Assembly (NCBI RefSeq): GCF_018882465.1
Contig: NZ_JACVOK010000002.1
Span: 62,001 to 126,000 of the forward strand
Direction: 5' to 3'
Length of the DNA stretch: 64,000 nt
From: Polynucleobacter sp. 73C-SIWE
Lineage (GTDB): Bacteria > Pseudomonadota > Gammaproteobacteria > Burkholderiales > Burkholderiaceae
Shown: piece after piece, positions 1 through 7,497 of the stretch
Numbering within the stretch: the first letter of the stretch is position 1
Layout of the letters: every line of letters begins with the position of its first letter
Notes under the pieces: model-generated
Database searches by the model: none
Seen by the model: the letters and a program-made list of their open reading frames with translations, nothing else
Told to the model about the DNA's origin: nothing
Made by a program: the position numbers and the translations under genes

Positions 1-1778
1 GTGCGAATATGTAGTTGATGCAAAGAAGCGATTGCTTCTATTGCATTCGTTTTAAGTTCATCCCCAAAAGCAAAGATCGCAATCGGTGATGATGTCGATA
101 CATTCACTAATACAGAGACAGTCTGCCCAGCTTCAAAGCAAGTTTGAGCCTTTTGAATAACCTCCGCTTGATGTGGGTTTGAATCAAGTGACGCAACACT
201 TTGTAAGCAGAGGGCCTGACCTGCCCATGGACCAGTACTAGGCTTGCCGCTAATGCCGATGCCTGGTAGCGCCTTGCTTTCTGTGGGCGGGATGGGACTC
301 AATCCTTTTTGCTTGGCTGTATCTAGTAAAGCTTTAGCTAAAGGGTGTTCACTGCCTAATTGCAAACCTGCAGCACTCGCCAAGATGGCGTCATCATCAG
401 CTGAACTAGTCAATGAAATTAAATTGAGAAGTCTGGGTTTGCCAATCGTCAGTGTTCCGGTTTTATCAAAGGCAACGATACTTAAGCGATGCGCGAGTTC
501 AAGCACTTGGGGATCTTTAATCAAAATGCCAAAGCGGGCAGCAACGCCAGTACCCGCCATAATGGCTGCAGGTGTTGCTAAACCAAGAGCGCATGGACAG
601 GCAATCACCAGCACAGACACCGCTCTTAAGATTGCGATTGATGCGGAATCTAAATAAAACCAATTGATTAATCCCGTGATGATGGCAATCACAATGACGC
701 TCGGTACAAAAATTGCGCTAACTTGATCTACTAATTTTTGAATTGGTGCTTTCTGAGTTTGCGCATCTTCTACTAAAGAAATAATTTTAGAGAGAACACT
801 TTCAACGCCAACAGCTTGCGCCTCAATGACTAGAACACCTTCGCCATTGAGCGACCCGCCAATGACTTTTAGACCAATGGATTTTTTGACGGGGGCGCTT
901 TCACCAGTAAGGAGAGATTCATCTACATGGCTGCTACCAAGCAAAATTAGGCCATCCACGGGAATGCGTTCACCTGGTAATACCAGCACTCGATCTTTTG
1001 GAAAGACCTGCTCTAGTGGCAGGTCGCGATATTGATCTGGCGAGCCACCTTCTGCGACTGCGATGTTAGGGTTGAGAACTTTAGCGTGCTCTGGCCACAG
1101 TTTTTGCAGTGCTCGAATTGCCTCACTGGTTTGCTGCTTGGCACGAGCCTCTAGCCACTTACCCAAAAGCACCATACAAATGATGACTGCTGATCCTTCG
1201 AAATACAGTTCATGTGACGCATGGGGTGAGACTAGCATTTGATAAATACTTAAACCATAGGCGGCACTAGTACCTAGTGCAACTAGTAGATCCATATTGC
1301 CAACGCCAGACATCACTGATTTAAATCCGGCTTTATAAAAACGCCATCCTAAAAAGAACTGAATTGGACTAGCGAGCAGTAATTGCCATTTTGGCGAGAG
1401 CGCCCAATGAATTCCAAACGGCATGAGAAGCATGGGCAGAAACAATGGGGCAGAAAGAGCAAAACCTAGTAAAACTCTGCCCAAGCCATCGCTACCCCAA
1501 AAGGATTGCGAGGTTTTCAGTGCAGTAATTGCATGGGATTTACTTAATTGCGCCTCATAGCCAGTCTTTTGGACTGTCGCAATGACTTCTCCAATTTTTG
1601 TGGGCGATGATGCATTCAGACGAATTCTGGCTTGTTCAGTCGCCAGATTGACACTTGCAGCTTCCACGCCGGGGATTTTATCTAGCGCTTTTTCAACCCT
1701 GCCTACGCAGGATGCGCAGGTCATTCCACCTATATCTAGAGTAAATAACTCAGAATGGATCTCTTTTGGGGTGCTCAT
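1..1778 (-). CDS. copA: Copper-translocating P1B-type ATPase, C-terminus cut by window edge
   Basis: Pumps Cu(I) out of the cytoplasm using ATP. The reverse strand is open from an ATG at 1778 to the left edge (592 codons). Seen in order: an N-terminal heavy-metal domain with GMTCASC (Cys21, Cys24), the actuator loop TGES (about 291), the transmembrane metal site CPC (394-396) and the phosphorylation motif DKTGT (Asp438), then SEHPLAKA with the P1B-type His-Pro pair (478-479). The CPC motif marks a Cu(I)-type pump. The hinge motif and last membrane helices lie outside the window, so completeness cannot be judged. It is divergent from a CopZ-like gene 51 bases away. I saw no clear CueR-type palindrome in that gap. 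Confidence 0.95.
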   Translation of the reverse strand, partial: MSTPKEIHSELFTLDIGGMTCASCVGRVEKALDKIPGVEAASVNLATEQARIRLNASSPTKIGEVIATVQKTGYEAQLSKSHAITALKTSQSFWGSDGLGRVLLGFALSAPLFLPMLLMPFGIHWALSPKWQLLLASPIQFFLGWRFYKAGFKSVMSGVGNMDLLVALGTSAAYGLSIYQMLVSPHASHELYFEGSAVIICMVLLGKWLEARAKQQTSEAIRALQKLWPEHAKVLNPNIAVAEGGSPDQYRDLPLEQVFPKDRVLVLPGERIPVDGLILLGSSHVDESLLTGESAPVKKSIGLKVIGGSLNGEGVLVIEAQAVGVESVLSKIISLVEDAQTQKAPIQKLVDQVSAIFVPSVIVIAIITGLINWFYLDSASIAILRAVSVLVIACPCALGLATPAAIMAGTGVAARFGILIKDPQVLELAHRLSIVAFDKTGTLTIGKPRLLNLISLTSSADDDAILASAAGLQLGSEHPLAKALLDTAKQKGLSPIPPTESKALPGIGISGKPSTGPWAGQALCLQSVASLDSNPHQAEVIQKAQTCFEAGQTVSVLVNVSTSSPIAIFAFGDELKTNAIEAIASLHQLHIR

Positions 1779-1829
1779 ATAGAAGATAATCTACTGCATA
1801 GGACCATATTTACAGTAAAAGAGGCTTAT

Positions 1830-2024
1830 ATGTTGAGTTTAAAAGTGTCTGGAATGACTTGTGGGGGCTGTATTAATGCTGTTACTCGGGCAATTCAAGC
1901 CCAGGATCCGCAAGCCAAGGTAAAGGCTGATTTAGCATCCCAAGTGGTTGATCTTGAAACTTCTTTGTCGGCTGCGCAAGCTAGCCAGATCATTGCTGAC
2001 GCAGGTTTTCCAGTTACTCAATAA
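1830..2024 (+). CDS. copZ: CopZ-like heavy-metal-binding chaperone
   Basis: A 64-residue single heavy-metal-associated domain (HMA) protein expected to carry Cu(I) in the cytoplasm to the ATPase encoded divergently. The metal-binding motif GMTCGGC lies at residues 8-14, followed by the usual beta-alpha-beta pattern ending in IIADAGFPV. I chose the ATG at 1830 because it gives the normal HMA length of 60-70 residues; an upstream in-frame ATG at 1755 would reach into the start of the ATPase gene. Pairing with the pump strongly supports copper handling, though HMA domains can also bind other soft metals. Confidence 0.9.
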   Translation: MLSLKVSGMTCGGCINAVTRAIQAQDPQAKVKADLASQVVDLETSLSAAQASQIIADAGFPVTQ

Positions 2025-2040
2025 ACTGCCAGGTAGGCCA

Positions 2041-2077
2041 TAACCGCTTGTTAAGCAAGGTTTTGCTGGTGCGGTTA
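2041..2077. terminator. Weak hairpin after copZ
   Basis: TAACCGC (2041-2047) and GCGGTTA (2071-2077) form an inverted repeat around a loop that itself contains AGCAAGGTTTTGCT. There is no long T run, so this is at best a weak terminator between copZ and apbC. Confidence 0.3.
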
Positions 2078-2154
2078 ATCTAGTCGCTATTCAATAAAAT
2101 TAACAAAAGTAATTCTGGGTATTCATTCGGAATAACTGGGTATAGGAGAAAGTA

Positions 2155-3243
2155 GTGTCAGTAACTGTAGAAGCTGTACAAGGTGCCCTTAAGAATTTGC
2201 TGGACCCCAATACTAAGATTGACTTTGTAACAGCCAAAAATCTCAAGAATTTGCGTGTTGAAGATGGCGATGTTTCGTTTGATGTCGTTTTAGGCTATCC
2301 CGCTAAAAGTCAGTTTGACTCCATTCGTAAATCTGTCATTAATGCTGTGCGCGAATTGCCCGGCGTTAAAAATGTCAGCGTCAATGTGAGCAGCCAAATT
2401 GTTGCGCATGCTGTGCAACGTGGAGTGAAGTTATTACCTGGCGTTAAAAATATTATTGCTGTTGCTAGTGGTAAGGGCGGAGTAGGTAAATCTACTACCG
2501 CTGTGAACTTAGCTTTGGCTCTTGCTGCAGAGGGTGCACAAGTCGGAATATTGGATGCCGATATTTATGGACCAAGTCAACCAATGATGCTTGGCATTAC
2601 TGGTCGACCAGAATCTATTGAAGAAAACACGATTGAGCCAATGGAAGGTCATGGCCTGCAAGCAAGTTCTATTGGTTTCTTAATTGAAGAAGATGCGCCG
2701 ATGGTGTGGCGCGGTCCCATGGTGACTTCCGCTCTAGAGCAACTTCTTCGTCAAACTCGCTGGCGTGATTTGGATTACTTAATTGTGGATATGCCCCCAG
2801 GTACTGGTGATATTCAGTTAACCCTGTCACAAAAAGTGCCTGTGACTGGCTCGGTGATTGTGACCACTCCTCAGGACATTGCTTTATTAGATGCTCGTAA
2901 GGGATTGAAGATGTTTGAGAAGGTGGGCGTGCCCATTATTGGCATCATTGAAAACATGAGCACTTATGTCTGTACAAAGTGCGGGCACGAAGAGCATATT
3001 TTTGGTGCTGGTGGTGGTGAAAAAATGTGCAAAGAGTATGGCGTTGATTTCTTGGGTGCGTTACCGCTGAATTTATCAATTCGTGAGCAGGCTGATGCTG
3101 GGCGTCCAACCGTAGTGGCCGATCCTGATAGCGCTATTAGCGCAATCTATAAGAACATCGCTCGACAAGTTGCCATTCGTGTTGCTACTCTGTCTAAAGA
3201 TATGAGTAGTAAATTTCCAAGCATTGTTGTTCAAAACACTTGA
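2155..3243 (+). CDS. apbC: Iron-sulfur cluster carrier protein ApbC (Mrp/NBP35 family)
   Basis: A cytoplasmic P-loop ATPase that binds and transfers [4Fe-4S] clusters to apo-enzymes. Residues 1-95 are a MIP18/DUF59-like domain. The Mrp-type deviant Walker A GKGGVGKST lies at about 109-117, followed by DADIYGPSQP and IVDMPPGTGD. The paired cysteines of CTKCG (about 279-282) are the cluster ligands at the dimer interface. The start is a GTG at 2155 preceded by AGGAG about six bases upstream. The length (362) is normal for the long Mrp form. The location directly before an Fe-S-rich formate dehydrogenase operon fits a role in loading those clusters, but that is inference. Confidence 0.95.
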   Translation: MSVTVEAVQGALKNLLDPNTKIDFVTAKNLKNLRVEDGDVSFDVVLGYPAKSQFDSIRKSVINAVRELPGVKNVSVNVSSQIVAHAVQRGVKLLPGVKNIIAVASGKGGVGKSTTAVNLALALAAEGAQVGILDADIYGPSQPMMLGITGRPESIEENTIEPMEGHGLQASSIGFLIEEDAPMVWRGPMVTSALEQLLRQTRWRDLDYLIVDMPPGTGDIQLTLSQKVPVTGSVIVTTPQDIALLDARKGLKMFEKVGVPIIGIIENMSTYVCTKCGHEEHIFGAGGGEKMCKEYGVDFLGALPLNLSIREQADAGRPTVVADPDSAISAIYKNIARQVAIRVATLSKDMSSKFPSIVVQNT

Positions 3244-3257
3244 GGTCCTGAGGATTT

Positions 3258-3797
3258 ATGCGCTTTGCAGTATTAATGCGTAAACAAAATCTGGATAACC
3301 CATGGGTTTCATATCGATGGGCGCCTCGGGAGGTCTTGCCTGATTTTGGACAATTCAATCCACAAAGCCTGGAAAGCAATTCCATATCAGGTCAGTTTTT
3401 GGGGCGAGATGACGATGGTGAGTCTTGGTTGTTTACCGGCTTTGAATTAAATCTTTTTCCTGATGAAGCTGAAGGCTACTATCTCAATGTTTCAGCGACC
3501 ACACCGGCATGGTTTGTGATGTGGAGATTAGAGGAAGACATTGAGCGTTATGTTGATGAGCAATCTCTCTCTCTTGCTAAAGCTGAAATAACGTTGGCAG
3601 TGCCACATCGCATTTGCGTGAGCTATAACGAGGCCGCCCGATTACTTGATGGTGGAGAGTCAGTCGATACAGTCCCCATGAGCGATGAGCATGCTTCTTG
3701 GTTGCAGGAATACGTTAATGAAAACTATCGGCCTGAGCCAAAGAAGCGACATAAGCCAGCCTCATTCAAAGGCGCCCAGCGCCCAGCGGAGGAATAA
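3258..3797 (+). CDS. DUF3305 protein of the formate dehydrogenase operon
   Basis: A 179-residue soluble protein with the N-terminal signature of the DUF3305 family (RFAVLMRK, then W-rich stretches such as WVSYRWAP and ESWLFTGFEL). No signal peptide or cysteine motif is visible. The function is unknown; the family is typically found beside DUF3306 and formate dehydrogenase genes, as here. Its stop codon overlaps the ATG of the next gene by one base, implying translational coupling. The C-terminus is basic (KKRHKPASFKG). A role as an FDH maturation or assembly factor is inferred from context only. Confidence 0.85.
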   Translation: MRFAVLMRKQNLDNPWVSYRWAPREVLPDFGQFNPQSLESNSISGQFLGRDDDGESWLFTGFELNLFPDEAEGYYLNVSATTPAWFVMWRLEEDIERYVDEQSLSLAKAEITLAVPHRICVSYNEAARLLDGGESVDTVPMSDEHASWLQEYVNENYRPEPKKRHKPASFKGAQRPAEE

Positions 3798-4345
3798 TGG
3801 CCGAGGGTTTCTTAAGTCGCTGGTCAAAGCGTAAGGCTGGAAAGTCAGATGATCCAGTAGAGCAGCCCAAAGAAGTTGCCAAGAGCCCAGCACCAGTTTC
3901 TCCAGAGGAGCCAGCTCCACCACCGGTAACCTTGGAGGATGTGGAGAAGATTGATCGTTTTGATCCTGATTTCTCTGCCTTCATGAAGCCAGATGTAGAT
4001 CCTGCTGTGCAGCAGGCTGCGCTCAAAAAGATGTTTACCGATCCACATTTCAATGTAATGGATGGTCTAGATATCTATATAGATGACTATTCCAAGCCCG
4101 ATCCTTTACCCCCGGGCATGCTTGAGCGAATGGTGCAAAGCGATATGCTCGGGCTTTTCAGTAAGCCCGATGCTACGGCCGAAGAGGAAAAGCAGGCAGA
4201 AGAGCAAATAGCGTCCTCTCAAGCCAATGAGAAGCTTTTGGAGGCTCAAGACCAAACTGATTTAACATCCACAGATTCAACGGCGCAGACAAAATCTGCT
4301 CATTTGGATGAAGTGCCCATAGAGCCTGCCCAGAAAAAAACTTAA
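3797..4345 (+). CDS. DUF3306 protein of the formate dehydrogenase operon
   Basis: A 182-residue, acidic, Pro/Glu-rich protein starting GFLSRWSKRKAG, the typical DUF3306 N-terminus. A central folded segment contains DFSAFMKPDVDPAVQQAALKK, DPHFNVMDGLDIYIDDY, followed by a Gln/Glu/Ala-rich tail that looks disordered. No signal peptide or metal motif. It overlaps DUF3305 by one base and is followed 11 bases later by the large ferredoxin gene. The pair is a known companion of formate dehydrogenase genes in proteobacteria; the molecular role is not established. Confidence 0.85.
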   Translation: MAEGFLSRWSKRKAGKSDDPVEQPKEVAKSPAPVSPEEPAPPPVTLEDVEKIDRFDPDFSAFMKPDVDPAVQQAALKKMFTDPHFNVMDGLDIYIDDYSKPDPLPPGMLERMVQSDMLGLFSKPDATAEEEKQAEEQIASSQANEKLLEAQDQTDLTSTDSTAQTKSAHLDEVPIEPAQKKT

Positions 4346-4356
4346 GAAGATAGTGC

Positions 4357-6447
4357 ATGAGTCAAAAATTAGTCTGTAATTGCAATGGCACCATGCCTTT
4401 GGATACAAAGGCGCTTGGTGTTCCAGTGCATCGCTCCTTATGTAGACAAGAGGTCGGCACTTTCTTAAAAGCGCTTGATGGATCTGATTCATTAGTGGTT
4501 GCTTGTACCCAAGAGGGCGCTCTATTTAATGAGCTAGCTGAGCAGTCCGAAAAGCCTTTGGTGGCTCCTCTGCGTTTTGTCAATATTCGTGAGGTTGCTG
4601 GCTGGACCCAGGAGGCCAAACTATCGGGACCGAAGATTGCATCTTTACTTGCTTTGGCTGACATGCCGGAAGCTGAGCCCGTTCCCGTCGTCAATTATCA
4701 AAGCCAAGGTAGGCTCTTAATTGTTGGCGCAGGATCTTTGGTATTGCCTTGGGCAGAAAAGCTCGGCGCTTCATTAGATATTTCTGTTTTGTGTACCGAG
4801 CCTGGTGACTTACCTTTGGTACGTAACTATCCAATCTATACAGGCAAAGTGACTAAGCTGGATGGTTACCTCGGCAATTTTTCTGTTGATTGGGATCTCG
4901 AGAACCCAATTGACCCAGAGATGTGTACTCGTTGTGGCGCTTGCGTTGAAGCTTGCCCAGAGAATGCAATTGATCTCTCCTTTCAGATTGATTTAAACAA
5001 ATGCAAGTCGCATCGTTCATGTGTGACTGCGTGCGCAAGTATTGGCGCAATCTCCTTTGATCGCAAGGAGCGTGCACGTAATGCAGAGTTTGATTTGATT
5101 TTGGATTTGCGTGCTGATCCCAAGATGCGCATGAGCCAAACACCTCAGGGATATTTCGCACCGGGCAAGGATCCGCTAGATCAAGCGATGGTAGTAAATC
5201 AATTGCTGGAGATGGTGGGTGAGTTTGAGAAGCCAAAATATTTTGTCTATAACGAAAAAATTTGCGCGCATGGTCGCAACGGTAAAGTAGGTTGCAGCGC
5301 TTGTATTGATGTTTGTTCGACAGGTGCGATTGGCTCTATATTCAAAAATGGTCAAGGCAGTGTTGAGGTCAATCCGAATCTTTGTATGGGTTGTGGAGCA
5401 TGTTCCACAGCTTGCCCATCCGGTGCAATGCGTTACAACTACCCTAGCGTACCCCATCAAGGTAAAGAATTAAAAACGCTTGCCACGGTATTTACTGCTG
5501 TAGCCCAAAAGCTTCATCAAGCTGCGGCGCCAAGTCTGCTATTGCATACCTTAAAGGCTGGCACCAAAATCATTGATGGCCTGGGCCGCTCTGCGCACGT
5601 GATGCCTAAACAATTTGAGGCTTTGCCGTCATTTGTTATTCCATATGGCATTGAGCATATTGCGTCTACTGGCTTGGATCTATGGCTGGGTGCGCTCAGT
5701 TATGGTTTTGCTGAGGTAGCCTTGCTTTTAAGTGGTGACGAGGATCCCGCTTATCGCGCAACTCTTGAAGAGCAGGCGCATCTTGCCAATGCGATATTGA
5801 AGGCTTATGGCTTTGATGAGCGCATTCATTTAATCATGGCCCAATCAGTCGATGATTTGCAGTCAGTTTCTAAAGCAATGGGTGCTATGCGTCAGCGTGG
5901 CTCCTTGAGTGCAATTTGCACCCCTGCAAGTTTTGGCTTATCTAATCAGAAACGGGAAACCGTGGAAGCAGTGCTTGAACATTTGCAAAAACAAGCCAAG
6001 ACTCCATTGCCAGAGGCGGGAGCCGCTCTACCCAATTCATCTTTGTTGGGCGGTTTAAATATCAATAAAGATGCCTGCACTTTGTGTATGTCTTGCGTCA
6101 GTAGCTGTCCTGAGGGCGCGCTATTAGATAATCCAGATGAGCCAATCCTCTCCTTTATTGAGAAGCAGTGCGTTCAGTGCGGCATTTGTGTTCAGACATG
6201 CCCAGAACAAGCTTTGATATTAAACCCCCGTTTGCAAACTGTAGAGCAGCGCAAGCAAAAAACAACGCTTAACGAGACCCAAGCTTTTCATTGCATTAGC
6301 TGCGGTAAAGCTTTTGGAACTTTGAAGATGGTTGATCTGATGTTGACTAAGTTAGGTGCTCATGGCGCATTTGCGGGCGCGGCAATGGATAGACTCAAGA
6401 TGTGTGGTGATTGTCGAGTAGTTGATATGGTGAAGAAAGAAACATGA
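4357..6447 (+). CDS. Large multi-cluster [4Fe-4S] ferredoxin of the FDH operon
   Basis: A 696-residue cytoplasmic protein with at least six cysteine clusters: CTRCGACVEACP, CKSHRSCVTACAS, CAHGRNGKVGC followed by CSACIDVC, CMGCGACSTACP, CTLCMSCVSSCP and CVQCGICVQTCP, then a C-terminal CISC...CGDC pair. The N-terminus carries CNCNG. Between residues about 390 and 560 is a Cys-poor domain that I do not recognise. It overlaps the TorD-like gene by four bases (ATGA). It is probably an electron-transfer or cluster/cofactor-assembly partner of FDH rather than a structural subunit, because the enzyme's own Fe-S subunit is encoded downstream. Confidence 0.85.
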   Translation: MSQKLVCNCNGTMPLDTKALGVPVHRSLCRQEVGTFLKALDGSDSLVVACTQEGALFNELAEQSEKPLVAPLRFVNIREVAGWTQEAKLSGPKIASLLALADMPEAEPVPVVNYQSQGRLLIVGAGSLVLPWAEKLGASLDISVLCTEPGDLPLVRNYPIYTGKVTKLDGYLGNFSVDWDLENPIDPEMCTRCGACVEACPENAIDLSFQIDLNKCKSHRSCVTACASIGAISFDRKERARNAEFDLILDLRADPKMRMSQTPQGYFAPGKDPLDQAMVVNQLLEMVGEFEKPKYFVYNEKICAHGRNGKVGCSACIDVCSTGAIGSIFKNGQGSVEVNPNLCMGCGACSTACPSGAMRYNYPSVPHQGKELKTLATVFTAVAQKLHQAAAPSLLLHTLKAGTKIIDGLGRSAHVMPKQFEALPSFVIPYGIEHIASTGLDLWLGALSYGFAEVALLLSGDEDPAYRATLEEQAHLANAILKAYGFDERIHLIMAQSVDDLQSVSKAMGAMRQRGSLSAICTPASFGLSNQKRETVEAVLEHLQKQAKTPLPEAGAALPNSSLLGGLNINKDACTLCMSCVSSCPEGALLDNPDEPILSFIEKQCVQCGICVQTCPEQALILNPRLQTVEQRKQKTTLNETQAFHCISCGKAFGTLKMVDLMLTKLGAHGAFAGAAMDRLKMCGDCRVVDMVKKET

Positions 6448-7091
6448 GCGAAATCTCAAAAGAAGCAAAAGATCAGCCCTCAACAGAGGTTGGCGATATT
6501 GGTTTACCAGAGGATTTAGCTAGGGCCGACCTCTACGGCTTAATTGCCAGATTTTTTCAATTACCACCAGATCAAGAGCTTTTGGATCAAATTGCTGCGA
6601 CTGCTAACCAACAGGATGCTGCTGATGAGGCGCCTTTAGCTAAAGTTTGGATGGATGTGGTTGAGGTAGCTAAAAATAATCCTGCCAAAGCTTGGCATGA
6701 TGAGTTTGATTTGAATTTCATTAGTGTTGGTAAGCCTAATGTTGTTCTCAATGGCTCTTATTACATGGCAGGGCACTTAAACGAGAAGCCACTCGTCAAT
6801 ATTCGTAGGGCGCTTGAGGAGTTTGGTCTTGAGGCTGCCGAGGAGGTGACTGAGACTGAAGACCATATCTCAGCTCTGTGTGAAGTGATGCGCTACTTGA
6901 TTGCTGGTGATGATGTCGAGATATCAAACCTTACAAATCAAAGGGTTTTCTTTAATGAGCACATTCGCCCTTGGTATGACGATTTTTGTAATGCTATCGA
7001 GGGTATTCCCGATATGCATCTCTATCACCCAATCGCCGCGCTGACCAGAGAATTCCTAGCAATCGAGGGACAGAGCTTCGACATGATTTGA
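6444..7091 (+). CDS. TorD/DmsD-family Mo-enzyme chaperone
   Basis: A 215-residue all-helical cytoplasmic chaperone of the TorD family, which binds the Tat signal of molybdoenzymes and holds them until the cofactor is inserted. Seen: DLYGLIARFFQLPPD near the start, the family core HDEFDLNFISVG, and ETEDHISALCEVMRYLI followed by FFNEHIRPWYDDFCNAI, all typical. It overlaps the ferredoxin gene by four bases. The natural client is FdhA, whose gene follows 407 bases downstream and which has a twin-arginine signal. Confidence 0.92.
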   Translation: MSEISKEAKDQPSTEVGDIGLPEDLARADLYGLIARFFQLPPDQELLDQIAATANQQDAADEAPLAKVWMDVVEVAKNNPAKAWHDEFDLNFISVGKPNVVLNGSYYMAGHLNEKPLVNIRRALEEFGLEAAEEVTETEDHISALCEVMRYLIAGDDVEISNLTNQRVFFNEHIRPWYDDFCNAIEGIPDMHLYHPIAALTREFLAIEGQSFDMI

Positions 7092-7206
7092 TGTTGTGTC
7101 ATTTTGCGGGAAAACCCTTAGGTGCATTTAGATATACATATGTGCTAAAAATGCAAATACGAATTACACTTGCTGCAGATCAAGAATAATTAAATAGGAG
7201 CATGCC

Positions 7207-7428
7207 ATGAGCACAAAATCCAAAGTTGCTTTAAGCGAAGAAAACAAGCCTTCACGCCGGAAGTTCTTTATTGGTGCAGGCGCTACTGTAGGGGCTGTTG
7301 CAGTTGCCTCTCAAACCTCTATTGGCAAAGCTGTCATCCAAGAAATTGGCAGCACTGTAAAAGGTAAGGGCGAAGGCCATACGATTACTGCTCACATGCG
7401 TAAGTATTACGAAAGCACCATGCTGTAA
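7207..7428 (+). CDS. Small twin-arginine FDH-region protein
   Basis: A 73-residue protein with the Tat motif SRRKFFIGAGA at residues 16-26 followed by a hydrophobic stretch rich in Ala and Val, and a short mature part ending in HMRKYYESTML. It belongs to the known group of small Tat-signal proteins encoded directly before formate dehydrogenase alpha subunits. AGGAG precedes the ATG by seven bases. It probably stays membrane-anchored or is exported with FDH; its role is unknown. Confidence 0.88.
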   Translation: MSTKSKVALSEENKPSRRKFFIGAGATVGAVAVASQTSIGKAVIQEIGSTVKGKGEGHTITAHMRKYYESTML

Positions 7429-7497
7429 ATAGTTGCATTACTAAATATTGTTTTAACTGTTACTAAATAAATAAAAAAACTTTTTCAGGGACAACAT

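Noticed and set aside
1779-1829. CueR operator between copA and copZ
   Set aside because: I looked for an ACCTTGC-type palindrome in the 51-base gap and found none.
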